DNA from: Paramecium sonneborni
Lineage: Eukaryota; Ciliophora; Oligohymenophorea; Peniculida; Parameciidae
Assembly: GCA_905182985.1 (NCBI GenBank)
Contig: CAJJDN010000051.1
Location: 1 to 64,000 of the forward strand
DNA: 64,000 bases
Direction: 5' to 3'
This document shows positions 12,017 to 24,624 of this stretch, piece after piece. A program made the position numbers and the translations under genes. The notes under the pieces are model-generated. The model saw nothing but the letters and a program-made list of their open reading frames with translations, had not been told where the DNA came from and ran no database searches. Within the stretch, counting starts at the first letter, position 1. Every line of letters starts with the position of its first letter.

Positions 12017-15000
12017 ATGAATAAAAAGAATAGAAATCGTTCAAAAGCTCTGAAATCTAAAGAAACAGACCCTAAAATTTTAGATTTAAAAGATAAAATT
12101 TTGAAAACAACTAAATTAGAAGTAGAGGATTTAAAATTGATTTAAACTTTAATAGATGAGTATTAATTGTAATCATTCAATTTAAGTCTTAAAGATTTAT
12201 TTGATGGTTGTATATGGAAAATAATTTTTGTATGTAAATTCTAAAACTATTTTAAAAAGAATAATTCATAAAAAAATTAAGAGACTTGAGCTAATATTTT
12301 AATGGAATTTTTTCTTTAATATTTTAATTGGCAAATGGCACATTTTATCGATAAGATGGTTTTGAAACATAATGGTATTTTTTGTAATAAATGCAAATGT
12401 ATTAAGTATTTTTTGTAAGTTCAATAAAAGAAAAATAAATAATGCTTTTATTCGAATGTGCAGTATTAAGAACACCGAAATTCGATGATTAAAAAGTAAA
12501 ATTAATTCTATTTTAGTTTGAGCATTTTGAGTTTATTCATACAATAACATTTATAGATGTATTTGTAAAAAATTAGATAAACGATTAAATAATTAATATT
12601 GTAATTTAAAAATATTAAGAATAAAATTTACAAGATCCAAGAAAATAATTTCCAATTAATTTAAAAGAAAGTCAAGTTAAAGGATAATTTGATAAAAGTG
12701 GAAAGTCTTTAAATATTTTTCAGTTGTTTTTAAAAAATGAGGATTAGAATTGGAGTATATTCTAATTTAAAAATCATTATCAAAAAGTATGTTATTGGTA
12801 TCCTAACATTTTTGATGATTTGAAAATAAATGATATTAGTAATTTAGTGAAAGTTGATGATTAATATCTTTAAAAGGATGAAGAATAATATATATAAAAA
12901 AAAGAATAAATATAATAAAAGATCTAAAACAATTCATTAATACTTTAATCATTAGAAAATTGTTATTAACTTTCCAAAATATTGGAAATGGTTTATCATT
13001 TGTCTGAACTATCAATGAAAATAACAAATTAAGAATTAAAAGTAATTGATACTAATTAAAATGCTTTAGTCATTGGTAGAAGTGGAACAGGGAAAACAAC
13101 ATGTACCATACTTAAGATATTAACTTAATAATTATTATTTTTAATTTCTTAATAGAATAATAAAAATTCAAACCAATTCAATATAGTATTTACAACGTCT
13201 AATTCTTTATTAGTAAATGAAATGAGAAAGTATTTTAAGAAATTATTAAATATTGGAAATTCAAAGGTCATTTAAAATGATTTCAAAAATCTACAAGAAA
13301 ATTTTGAAATAAATTAAGTTAAGTTTTTGTTAGAAAAAATGTTAAAGAGTTTTTCCTCTTGGTCTATAGACAACAAAGAAAGCTTTTTAAATTCAAAAGA
13401 ATGTGATTTTCCTGCATTTTTACCTATTAATTAATTTCTGTTATTTATTGATAATTCTTTAAAGAATCCATTTTTTAAATAGATAAAAATTGAAAAAAGA
13501 AAGATTGATCATGCAGGATGGCATGATAAAGAAGGTGTTTTTAATTAAAATGTTTTAAATTTAAATGAAAATAATAAATAAATTCAATTCAGAACTGATT
13601 TAGTTTCTTAATAATAATTTGAATTCTATGAAGTTGATTATGAATATTTTTGTAATTCATTTTGGATAACAATAAGAAAATAAAATTTTAATTTAGAGGA
13701 AGAAATATCTTTTTGTAATTTTTTATGGAGTTAAATATATTCTATAATAAAAGGATCATAATTTAGTCATACATATCCTAATCGTTATTTACCTGAATAA
13801 GTTTATTTAAATTATCAATAATAACAATAAATAGATTAATAAACATTAATAAAAGTTTATACATATTTCATGCTATATGAAAAATGGAAAAAATCATAAG
13901 GTTATTTTGACTAGATGGATTTAGTAAATTATATAATCTAAAAAATAAAAATGCATGAATATAATGGTGTAAGTTTGCATTTTTTATATGTTGATGAAGT
14001 ATAAGATTTCACTTAAGCAACTTTATATTTATTCAATTTGATAGCAGAATAAAGAATTATGTTGTCTGGAGATACTGCTTAAAATATAATTAAAGGAGTA
14101 GGATTTAGATTTTAAGATTTAAAATAGTAGTTTTTTGGTATGAAAGATTTCTAAACTTTTGCATTAACAATTAATTTTAGATCTCATAATGAAATTTTAC
14201 AGTTAGCCAATAACGTTATTTCAATTATAGAAATTTTATATCCAAAAACAATAGATTGTTTAAAAAAAGAGTAATCTCCAAATTCAGGGACAATTCCTAC
14301 TATTATTTCTTCAAATGATATAAATTCTATTCTTTTTTTAATGTAAGGTCAAAATGATGGAAAAATTGAATTCGGATGTTATCAAGTAGTTTTAGCTAAA
14401 AATCTTAAGGAAATTCCTGAAATTTTGAAACATCTTATTATATTAAATATTTAGGAATGTAAAGGTCTAGAATTTGATGATGTAATAATATATAATTTTT
14501 TTGATGATGATTAAATTCCTTAAAATTAATGGGAATTATTAAAATATTTGATAATTGAGAAAGTTGATGAAGAAAATAAACTTAAACCAAAACCAAACTT
14601 ATAGGCAATTGATTTAAATAAATATACAATTTTATGTAGTGAATTGAAATATTTGTATGTTGCTATAACTAGAGCCAAAAAAAGAATATTTATTTTTGAT
14701 AAAAATCCTAATTCAAGAAAATATATAGAAAAAATATGGACTGACTTAAAATTAGTTAATGTTCTTAAATTTGATGAAAATTTTGAGTAATCTAATAAAA
14801 TTGAACAATTAATTAATATTAAAAATTCTGAAATAGAATGGAATGATTAAGGTATCAAAATGTTTCAATTAAAATTTTATGAATAAGCTGCAAAATGTTT
14901 TAAATATTCAAAAAATTCAGCTATGGAACACTAAGCTATTGCTTTTTAATTAGCATCTGAAGCTTAATAAGGTTTATTTCAATTAGAATCAGTTTCCTAA

Positions 15001-18000
15001 TAGAGTAATTCTAAAATAAACAATCCTAACCATAATAAATAATATTATTTTGATTTATTTTTGAAAGCTGGTGAGAATTTCATATAAGCAAATTAATTAG
15101 AATAAGGAGCAGCTTGTTATTTTTCAGGTAGAAAATACGATATTGCATTAAAATATTACTTATAAGCTTAGTCTTGGAAGTCAGCTCTAACAACTATTGA
15201 AAAACTAAATAATTACTAAATGATTGCGGGTGTTTTATATTGGAAATGTAATAATTATGAAAGATGCTTAAGTTCTTTTGAATCTTTAGGAAATCCAATA
15301 TTATTTATATATATTCTATCCTTTTTAAGAGTAAAAATTAATGAAAGATTATTTTAAGCAAAATTTTAAATTTGGTTTCCATTACTAATTTTAAAATTAT
15401 AAAAATTGAAATATTCGGATTTAAATTTAAATTTAACGATTTTAAAAGAAAATGTTCCTGAATATATTACACAATTTAAGGATATATTATAAATTTTAGA
15501 AAATTCTGTTAAATTAGAAATTTGTCAGAGAGAATAATTATTAAATTAAATATTTAATTATGTTTATCTTTTCTTAGATGATATTTTACTTTTAATGACA
15601 AAAATACATATTAATTATAATATAGAAATTTCAAAATAAATTTTAAAATTTGAAAAACCTACTTCATAATATTTTGTCAAATTAAAAATTTAAATATTAC
15701 AAGATATATTTACTTATTATAAATTAGATTCATTTTTAGCCTTATTATACGAATGTTATAATATAAATGATTAAACTAAAAGAATAATCTCAATGTTCTT
15801 CTAGGATTCTATAACAGTTAATAATGGGAAAAAGCTTAAAATACCCAAAAATATCAGTGAAATAAACTAAATATTTCAAAATATTCCTTGTAGTTGGACA
15901 TCTAAAAATTATCTATAACTTACATTTTAAATTTGTTAAATGGGATTTTATTAGTCAGGAATATATGTAGTGTAACAGATTTTATCCTAAAATAATTTAT
16001 AAGAATAATAATATCAATATTGTTTGGAGGATCAGAAGGAAATAAATTATATTTTCTTCCAAACAAATTACCTTATAGGTTTTGAAAAAATAGTTTCTTA
16101 ACTGGATTTCTATTTTTAATCATCAAATGATATGAATGAATAATTAAATCATATTGATGGATTTTCATATATTGAATAAATTCAAGATAGAATTGATAAT
16201 AATAAATAGTTAGAAATGGATGAAATATAATTTTTATTTTAAAATATTAATCCTTTGGATTCATTAAACCTAATTAATCCAATACTTTAAAGTAGACAAT
16301 TATTTGCTGGCATAATACTATTAAAATTAATAGTAGAAATGGAATAAAATCAAAATCATGTTATAAATCAATAATTCAATTAATTAAATCATTTTTAATA
16401 TTAGCATTTCATTAGATTTATTTAAGTATGTATAGATCTGTGTAAATTTAACCAAGATTTATATTCTTAAATAATTAGTTTATATTCAGTTTAATGTGTA
16501 TTTTCTATAAGAATAGCATCAAAATTAACAGTAAATCAATTATCTTAAACAGTAATGTTTATTCATAAGAACTCATCATTATTTAAGCTTAAATTAGTAA
16601 ATGAAAATGGTTGTAGATTTATAGATCATGAAAAATAAGTTTATATATGTAATTCAAAGGAAGTTTTAAATGGTATATCTCAATATTTGAAAGATTTTCT
16701 TTTAAAATATAGTAGAAAATATTTTTACAAAGAATAATAAAATATATCGAAGGCTCCATTTATAATCTAGCATTTTACTTATTTAAGATTAAAATAGAAG
16801 GAGAATTAAGATGTTCCTGATGGAATTAAAAAGTTTTAACTATATTAAGAAGTTTATTATGACTTTTATTTGGAAAAGTGTGTTAAATTATAAATAATAG
16901 ATTCATTATTTACAATAATTTCTCAATGCGCAGAACCTAAATTAATATTAACAAAAAGAATGCTTGCTGAATTATCAACTTATTACTTTTTTAAAGGTTT
17001 ATAGGAATCAACTATATAATAAATGCATAATTATATCATGATTGGGATATGTATATAAAATATTTCTCATGAACAACACATATCACTTAGATTTATTGAT
17101 CATTTAAAATCAGTTTAATAACAATCTCCATTTATAGATAATTATGTACATTATATCAATTATTTATAAATAACGAATTATTGTTTTTCTTTAGATGCTT
17201 GTAATGAATATTTTTTATTTCATGACTAATAAAAGGAATTACTTCAGCCTTAATAGATATTGAAAGATTTATCATTAATAACACTAATTTTAACATTTTA
17301 TAACTCAATTTAAAATAATGTGAATACTGTTTTAGTTCCTGAATCTTCATTAAAATTTCTTTAACACAATTTAATAAGTGATAATAATTATGAGATATAA
17401 GTTTAATAAAAAAGTTCTTTAGAAGATTTAAATAGCAAAATCTAAAAGGAATTGGTAGAAAAAGTTTTTGAATAAATATAAAAATAGTTAGATTAATAAA
17501 CATATCGTGTTTATTTAAGACTTTTATTATAAATAATTTTAAATGTATCAATTTTATGGGATGGATTAAGTGAGAGACTTTACGAAATGGCAGATGAATT
17601 AGAATATGAAAGTTAAGATTAAGATTTTTAAATAATGGCTGAATTAGTATTAAAATCAATAGAAGAAAGAAGAGAATATCTATCACCATTTAGAAAGTTC
17701 TGTAATATAAATTTTAATTCTAAAAATATTACGAAGGAATAGATTGAAGATTATTTAAATATAAAATATAAAAAGAAATTATTAGAATCAAGATTTTTAG
17801 ATAAAATGAATTTTTAGTATTAAGAATACTTTAAAAATAAATTTTAAAATATCTATATTGGATTAAGATTAATATTGTTTAGACCATTAAGTTTTTAGAA
17901 AGGTTAGATAATGGAAAAGGAAATAGAAGAGAAAGTTATAGGTTAATTATATGAGAAGATAGATTTAATAAGAAAGTATAAATATATATAGAGATAGATT

Positions 18001-18087
18001 TTAGAATGTTAATAGAGATTTTATATTCCAAAATAATTGACAATTGTGCTCATTTTATAGCAATTACAGATGAATTAAAACTATTGA
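12017..18087 (+). CDS. Large UvrD/TRANK1-like SF1 helicase with TPR-like region
   Basis: ATG 12017 gives MNKKNRNRSKALKSKE; the last open frame ends at TGA 18085-18087. SF1 (UvrD/Rep-type) motifs appear in order: Walker A GRSGTGKTT (about 13,072-13,098), Walker B LYVDEVQDF (about 13,985), motif III MLSGDTAQNI (about 14,060), NFRSHNEI (about 14,175), CKGLEFDDVIIYNFF (about 14,460) and motif VI YVAITRAKKRIFIF (about 14,655). After the motor is a TPR-like helical stretch (about 14,880-15,340: AGENFIQANQLEQGAACYF, KYYLQAQSWKSAL), then a long helical C-terminus. This layout matches TRANK1-like proteins, of which ciliates have many. ATP-driven nucleic acid unwinding is expected; the substrate is unknown. 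Small introns are required near 12,200-12,400, and the 3' end is uncertain because another frame opens at 17,955. Confidence 0.75.
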
Positions 18088-18484
18088 GTAGTTTAGAATA
18101 GGATGTTGATTAATTTATATCAAGGAATGAAAGATAAGGAAATAGGAAGATAATAGAACCATAATAATCTTTGAAAGAATTAGGATAGATATAAGAATAG
18201 ATAGAGAAATGGAAATAATTAAATTAAGATTTAAATGAGAATTTGAATTCTTTAGAATATTCATTCTAGAAATAATAAGAAGAAGAACAAGAAGCGTTTG
18301 AGTTATTATAAAAAAGAATCAGCCAAATTTTAAAATGAATTATATGTATAGATATTAGAATAGTTAATCATATATATTTAAACTAAATCTGAAATTTGTA
18401 TGTTTATAGATACAAGATATAATGGATTATTAAATTTCTTACAAATAATACGTAAATTCATTGATGCAATATCAATAATACAGT
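17955..18484 (+). CDS. Unresolved coiled-coil reading frames between helicase and kinase
   Basis: A code-6 frame opens after TGA at 17,952 and runs to TGA 18336-18338. Its text reads as coding (IIDNCAHFIAITDELKLLSS, then LKELGQIQEQIEKWKQLNQD). Two further frames continue coiled-coil text (QNELYVQILEQ, about 18,330-18,400; MDYQISYKQYVNSLMQYQQ, about 18,430-18,484), and a 19-nt GT..AG candidate (18,399-18,417) joins the last two. It could be the true C-terminus of the helicase through a missed intron, the N-terminus of the kinase gene, or a separate small gene. The spacing faintly recalls BAR-type helices, but I would not name it. Confidence 0.35.
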
Positions 18485-19923
18485 ATGGCTGAAATAATTA
18501 GACATAGAGATTCAGTATTTAATGATGGTCAAAGTCTCTGGTGTTATAATTTATAGAATCATTTTAAGTAAAAAAACTAAAGAACATTTTTTGTAAAAAC
18601 ATTAAATAAATCTAAAACAAAAGACTTATAATTAGGAGATTTGCATATTTAGTATTCTAAACATGTATTAATTAATAATAATAATAGAAATATATTAGTT
18701 TGGTGAATTCATTTCTAAAAATATTATTTAAACAAAATGAGATAGTAGGTTTTGTTTTAGAAAAGAATGATCATATACTTGAAATATATGGAGACACTCA
18801 AGACTGGATAGATTCATTTAAACATTTAACTACATAATTAGATTTTACATCAAACTATAAAATTACTAAGAAAATAGGATAAGGAATAGCAGCTTAAGTT
18901 TATTAAGCTACTAATAAAACTAATAAACTTAATTTTGCAGCAAAAATATTCGATAAAAAGAGAATTTTATTGGAAGAAACAGAAATAATATCTATAAATA
19001 AAGAATTGCATTATTTGAGATTGTTATAACATCCAAACATTATTAGACTCTATGAAGTATTTGAAAATAAATAACATATTATTTTTATTACAGATATATG
19101 TGAAGGAGGTGAACTTCATCATTCTTTAAGTAGATATGGTTTAGAAGAGAATTAGGTTGCTGAAGTTATTAAGCCAATCATTACTGCCATTAGTTTTATG
19201 CATTCTAAAGGTATTTTTCATAGAGATTTGAAACCTTAAAATATTATGTTAAGAGAAAAAGATGCATTAAATACTATTTCTTTGATTGATTTAGGATTAG
19301 CAGATAAATTCACTAAAGAAGGAAAATATTTATATAATAGATGTGGAACACCTGGATATGTTGCACCTGAAGTCTTACAAGATAAAAAATATGATCTTAA
19401 AGTAGATATCTATAGTATTGGAATTATTACATATCTTGCTTTAACAGGAAAAGAACCTTTTGCTTCTAATAATTATGAAGATTTAGTATAAAAAAATTAT
19501 GATGGCAGAATTAGTTTTATAAATTTAAATGTTTCTGAAAACTGCATAGATTTTTTAAAAAGAACACTTTGTAAAGATAATAAATTAAGATTATCTTCAG
19601 AAGAAGCATTAGAACATCCTTTTATTATTTTTGGAAAAGGAAATCATATTTTTTAAACAAATAAAGGTTCTACTACATAAAGAATGAGTATGACTTCTCT
19701 AAAATCTAGTACAGAGGCATCATCTGAAAATGGTTCTATTCCTAAAACTCTTAGAGGTAAAATCTAATAATATATGAATACAATTTAAACTCTCAAATCT
19801 GATATCAATTCAGAAGTTAAAAAAGAAAAAGAAGAGAATCTTAAAAAGAGAAAGGATTATTGTATTAGAAAATCATAAATACTCAAAATGAAATAAATAT
19901 ACAATATACCTAATTTTGAATGA
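18485..19923 (+). CDS. Ser/Thr protein kinase, CaMK-like, with N-terminal PH-like region
   Basis: Starts at ATG 18485 (MAEIIRHRDS; an in-frame ATG lies 7 codons upstream) and stops at TGA 19921-19923. A 23-nt GT..AG intron at 18665-18687 joins the exons in frame (YSKH-KYISLV). About 115 N-terminal residues resemble a divergent PH domain ending DTQDWIDSFKHL. The kinase domain follows: glycine loop IGQGIAAQV, AAKIF lysine, ITDICEGGELHHS, catalytic loop HRDLKPQNIM, DLG in place of DFG (SLIDLGLADKF), GTPGYVAPEVL, DIYSIGIITYLALTG and a C-lobe arginine (LRLSSEEALEHPF). All catalytic residues are present. The overall shape is that of a CaMK/CDPK-group kinase without EF hands. The tail is basic and Ser/Thr-rich. 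Substrates are unknown. Confidence 0.85.
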
Positions 19924-20019
19924 TTATTTCTATATTATTTTTTATTTGTTTAAAATTTTGAATACATATATATATTTATCCAAACATTTGAATAAACTTA
20001 TGAGGTTCTGTAATAAATA

Positions 20020-20720
20020 ATCAATAATTGAATGATTATTTATAATCTAAAGAAATTGTAAATAATAATTTAGATCGATAAACAAATTATGATAAATTAA
20101 TAAAACTAATCATTACAATAATCTAATAATTAAATCAAGATATAGATCTAACAAGTTCAATTTGAAATGCAAAATATTAAACTTGATTTCTAAGAGTGAT
20201 TAAATTAAAAATTACAGTTGTAATAATTCGAGTTTTCTCTTCATTTAATCATTTGGAGAGAATGGAAGAATTAAATTAATGAATACAATTACAATAAGAA
20301 GATTAATTTTTACAATAATTTAATAATTTAGTTAATGAAAAAGCATAATTTGAAAAACAAATAGAAAATTAATAAACATTGAATGAATAAATATAATAGG
20401 AGAAAATAGAGTTAGAAGCTTCTTATCAAAACCTAATTCAAATGTATAATTAATGATTATAAGTAGATATGTCATAAATTGAATTATCCTAAAATAGGAC
20501 TAAAGTGTTAGTTAAAAAGTTTTAAATAAGAATTAGAATAATTAAAATTAGAAAATATAAAAATAGATGGAATGAGAACTGGATAATTTGAAAATAGAAC
20601 TTAAAAATAAAAGTAAGAAAAAGATATTTTGAAAGATAAATTAAAATATTAAAAGTAAAGTGTGATAATTTATTCAATTAATTAATTTAATATAAAGTAA
20701 ATAGATAATTAAATAGTAAA
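20020..20720 (+). pseudogene. Coiled-coil protein remnant
   Basis: In code 6 the plus strand has Gln/Glu/Lys-rich coiled-coil text in pieces: QVQFEMQNIKLDFQE then TGA; QFLQQFNNLVNEKAQFEKQI followed by ENQQTLNEQIQQEKIELEAS and SYQNLIQMYNQ then TGA (about 20,290-20,455); and ELEQLKLENIKIDG (about 20,530). The pieces lie in different frames with TGA interruptions, and no GT..AG pair of 18-31 nt obviously repairs them. I read it as a decayed coiled-coil gene; an intron-rich live gene is the alternative. Confidence 0.4.
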
Positions 20721-20869
20721 AAAGTGTAAAAGCAAAAAAATAGAAAATAAAATTAAATTTGATAGAGAAGGAATTAAAACGAATATATATCTTTGTTTGT
20801 CAGAAATTTTCCTAAGATTGATAACAGTTGATTAAATAATAATAAAGAGAATATCGAAATAAAATAAAT

Positions 20870-21345
20870 AAATAGACTTGAAATGTATCTATTTTCAGTT
20901 TCCAAATTTATTGGACATGTAGTAACAATACCATAGATAGGATGTTCTACAAATTATAATCCATTATTATTTTCAAAGTTAATTCTTTAATCTTTTGTCA
21001 TAAATGATGGTAGATTATATCAAATAACATTTCTAGCTACTCTTACTCTCCTAGAAACTCTTTCAAGTCTTGGATCAATTTTAATACTAACATATTCACT
21101 AACAGGTAATACTCCAATTATGTTCTTATTTTATTTAATCCTTCTATTTTATGATACTCTTTCATTATATTTTGTAGATAAAAAGAAAAGGAATTATTAT
21201 AATCTTCTGGCCTTGCAGCAGCTATACCAATTGATCTATTTTCATTAGTCAATCCTCCTTAGAATCTTTTTGTAATCTTCAATCCCTTTTTCATCCAAAT
21301 ACTATTTATTTGCTTCTCAATTTTCTGATTCATGTTATTGAATAA
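20870..21345 (-). pseudogene. Guanido (arginine/creatine-type) kinase remnant
   Basis: Minus-strand text matches pieces of the ATP:guanido phosphotransferase family in the right order. First comes a GIAAARPEDYNNSF..IMKEYHKI segment (the family's GDEESYxVFxxLFDPVIxxYH region), then DPRLERVSRRVRVARNV (the STRVRVARN nucleotide-binding region), then LPSFMTKDQR (the LPPxMTKEQR region). A TGA interrupts just after VARNVI. The sequence then jumps to GIVTTCPINLETENR, equivalent to the much later GWVxTCPSNLGTGLRA segment, so the catalytic middle is deleted. There is also at least one frameshift upstream. It is a truncated, inactive relic lying between two intact genes. The family enzyme would buffer ATP with phosphoarginine or phosphocreatine. 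Recognition is by motif only. Confidence 0.55.
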
Positions 21346-21436
21346 ATAACTTATTTTAATTTATATTTTAGATATAAACTTAATTTCTAAGCTATATATA
21401 TATATACATAATCAGTATTAATACATAACTTAATAT

Positions 21437-24158
21437 TCAAACTTTCTCTAATTACACAAATACTTCAGTTATCATCTCTAATCTTACAGGTTTAGTAATA
21501 AAAGCATCAAATCCAATATTACCACATCTTTCTTACTCATTTTAATCGTCATAACCTGAAATTGCTATAACATTCACTTCATCTACTTACTTTTTTAATA
21601 TCTAGCCTTTATAATATTATATACCATTTCTCTAATCATTTTTGTGGCTTGCCAACCATTTAATATTGGCATTAATAAATCCATAAAAACATATTTTATA
21701 TTTTTTTATTTCTAAAAGTTTATCAATTTAGTTATAGCTTGTTAACCATTATATGCTTCTAAAAATGTTATATTAGAAGATATATCTTATAATAACAATT
21801 TCAAAGCCAAAACATTAAATGGTTCATCATCAACTATTAAAATTGAAAAATGAGGTTTATTTTATAATAGCTTTTATAAACGATGTCTTGGATCTATAAT
21901 ATCTTAGGAATCATCAAGCATTTATTCTTTAATTTTAATATTACTCACAGCTGGTGAACGTTGATTCTTCATATAATTTATATTATTAAACTTCTATTGA
22001 TCAATATCTTCTTATTCAGGATGAAAATCTTAATCTTGATCTGTATCATGTTTATCAACTTGTCTTTAATAAACATATAATAAGGATGATCGAACAAATG
22101 TTTATTGAATTGATTATTAATCATCAAATTACGAATGACTCTCCATATTAAAATTCTTAGAACTACTCTCTTATTTAAATACACTAATATAATTTGGAGA
22201 TCTTTTCGGATCATCTGATAATCTAGAATATATTTGAAATGACATCTTAGTTCCTCTATTTTATTCACTCCAAAGATCTATATTCTCAGATGGTCCCAGT
22301 AATTTTATTAATTTCTTACAAACCATTAATCCAATTCCTGTACCACATTTATTTTGTACTTCTTTACTTGAAAATGTTGCAAACATATTAAACAACTTTG
22401 GTTTAATCAATTCAGATATACCACATCCTGTATCAGTTATTGAAATTGTATATATCATCCGATTAGATCCACTAACTGATTTTACGGATCTACCAGATAA
22501 TTGTTTCCTTAACTATCCTATTGTTTATTAATTTTATTATTGACTAAACATGTTTTTAGATGAACCTGTTCTGATAATATGTTAAGATTTATCTGTCTAA
22601 TGAGAAGTAACTGATATTTTTATAGATCCTGATTCAGTAAACTTTAATGAATTAGAAATAAAATTCATTAATACTTACTTAATTCTATTTGGATCACTGT
22701 ATATCTAATATGTAGGTAAATCATAATGCGTAGTAATCACAACTCCCTTTTACTCTGCTTAGATAGCTACTAATTCGACTACTTCTTCTATAATTTCATT
22801 CAAATAGAAATCACTAATGCTTAATCTTAATTAATTTTTTTGAATCCTAGCAAAATCCAAAATATCTTAAATCATGTACAACATTAAATATACATTTTTC
22901 TTTATTATTCTTAAATAGTATTTCTATTATGCATTTGTATCAAATTTCTCTTCCATAGCTTCTACTATAGTTGAAATCCCATTAATAGGAGTCTTAAAAT
23001 CATGAAAAACTGTTGCTAAAATTTAATCTTTATTATCATTCTATCTTCTACTCTCTTCTAATTCATCATTCAATATATCTACCATTTGTTAAGTTCTTAA
23101 ATCTTTCATTTAAATCATAAATGCCTCCTTGTAATCCCAAATACAATATTAAACTTAGATGTTTACTCTTTTTTATTTTAATTCCTATAATGAATCTAAA
23201 TGATATTAACTGTCTTTTTATTATCCAAACTTACTCTTTTTTACTTAATAAGGTGTATCTTCATTAAATTAAATAGAATTTTAATTTTTTAGTGAATTAC
23301 CTTAATTTTTAGGACTTTCTATAACTAATTCTTATTTATCTTCATTAATTTCATCATGAATAAATGTTGAAACCTTTTTATGTTAAGGAGTATCAACAAA
23401 TGAATAGTCTTCATTCGATATTTATTAAAGTTTACAATATTAAACTAATTATGTAGGTATTGTTTATAGTTTTTAATCATCAAATATTGAACTTAATGTT
23501 TTCTGACTAGAATTTTGAAATAATTCAAGTGTATTAATAAAATTTTTTTAGTTGGTAATTTTATAATTGAATTCAGATTCAATTGTTTTAGTATGAAATA
23601 GAGGTTATTTAGTTTAAGCATCTATTATTAATATAGAATTAGTTATTGTCTCTTTGAAAAATTCAGTAATTAAATTAGAAAGATTTTGTTGCTGCTTATC
23701 AAGTTTGAACAATAATGGTATAAATACAAGACTAAAATAAGGAAATAAGTTTGTATAAAACTCTAATCTTATACATAGGTAGAGATAAACAATAAAAAAA
23801 ATACAGATTCTAAATGAAATTCTTTAAATAGCTGTTATGAGTACCAAGAGTCTTATGATGAAGAAAAGCATATATTCCTAATAATTATAATTGTAATTAC
23901 AGCAGTTTGTTATTATTATGAGAACTCAATTTACAAAATTTGGCATAACATATATGAAATTATTAGGTAGCAATCTCTGATCAAGGCATTTAAAATGTTT
24001 TTGTATAGCAAAACTATAAAAGCAATCATCAAAAATAACTCTGTTAGAAATGATATAGCAAATCCGAAACAACAGGATTCCTAACAAATTATTACTACTC
24101 CAATCACAAGACAAACGAAAACATCACAGATGCCAAAATATAGTAATCTATTGTTCAT
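21437..24158 (-). CDS. Hybrid sensor histidine kinase with C-terminal receiver domain
   Basis: ATG 24158 (MNNRLLYFGICDVFVCLVIG) to TGA 21437-21439. The N-terminus has several hydrophobic, probably membrane-spanning helices (about 24,150-23,750). Next is a weakly conserved sensor region, then the dimerisation/phosphoacceptor box TVFHDFKTPINGI (about 23,010; His present, normally SHELRTPLNG). N box MNFISNSLKF is near 22,640, G1 ITDTGCGIS near 22,430 and G2 CGTGIGLMVCKKL near 22,330. A Gln/Asp-rich linker follows, then a receiver domain: ILIVDDEPFN (acidic pair, about 21,840), FMDLLMPILNGW (phospho-Asp, about 21,680) and the FITKPV lysine (about 21,490). All key phosphorelay residues are present. 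It autophosphorylates on His and passes phosphate to its own Asp; the stimulus and downstream HPt partner are unknown. Small introns are likely. Confidence 0.85.
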
Positions 24159-24181
24159 ATTAAATTAAAATTTATAATATA

Positions 24182-24589
24182 TCAAGTATTCTCTATTTCA
24201 AATAATAACCACAAAAGAATTTAGGCTACTTCTTCCTTACTTTATTTCAAAGTTAAACGGTGATATTATGTTTTAATATTGCTAATGACTTTGACGTATT
24301 AATCATTTAACTACTTATTTTTTATTATTTTTGATAGATTTGATATGCATTATCTTAAATTATCTTTATTTAATATAAATTCTAATAAAAAAGGAATGAT
24401 TAACTTTAATTTTAATTCTAATCTATTTATGAACTAAAAATTATTAAATTAATAAAATACCAATTATTCTTTTTCAAAATCTTCTTCCATTTTAATCAAT
24501 TAAGAAATGTATTAATAATGTTCAATATCGAAATAGTCAGCTTCTTCAAATTCTTCAAAGCTATTTTATACACTCTATGAATTAGACAT
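24182..24589 (-). CDS. Small unrecognised protein, 135 aa
   Basis: Uninterrupted in code 6 from ATG 24589 (MSNSQSVQNSFEEFEEADYF) to TGA 24182-24184. The acidic, Phe/Tyr-rich N-terminal 40 residues are followed by helical, Leu/Ile-rich sequence (LKLIIPFLLEFILNKDNLRQ) and a basic C-terminal third ending LLWLLFEIENT. No signal peptide; one hydrophobic helix around residues 70-85 could be buried or amphipathic. I do not recognise a family. It lies between two minus-strand genes, with spacers of 23 bp to the histidine kinase start and 35 bp to the next gene's stop, typical of ciliate macronuclear packing. Confidence 0.6.
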
Positions 24590-24624
24590 AATAATTCAAA
24601 TTAATTTAAAATAAAATAATAAAT

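Noticed and set aside
17156..17689. 177-codon minus-strand open frame
   Set aside because: It is antisense to the continuous C-terminal coding frame of the TRANK1-like helicase and has no family features.
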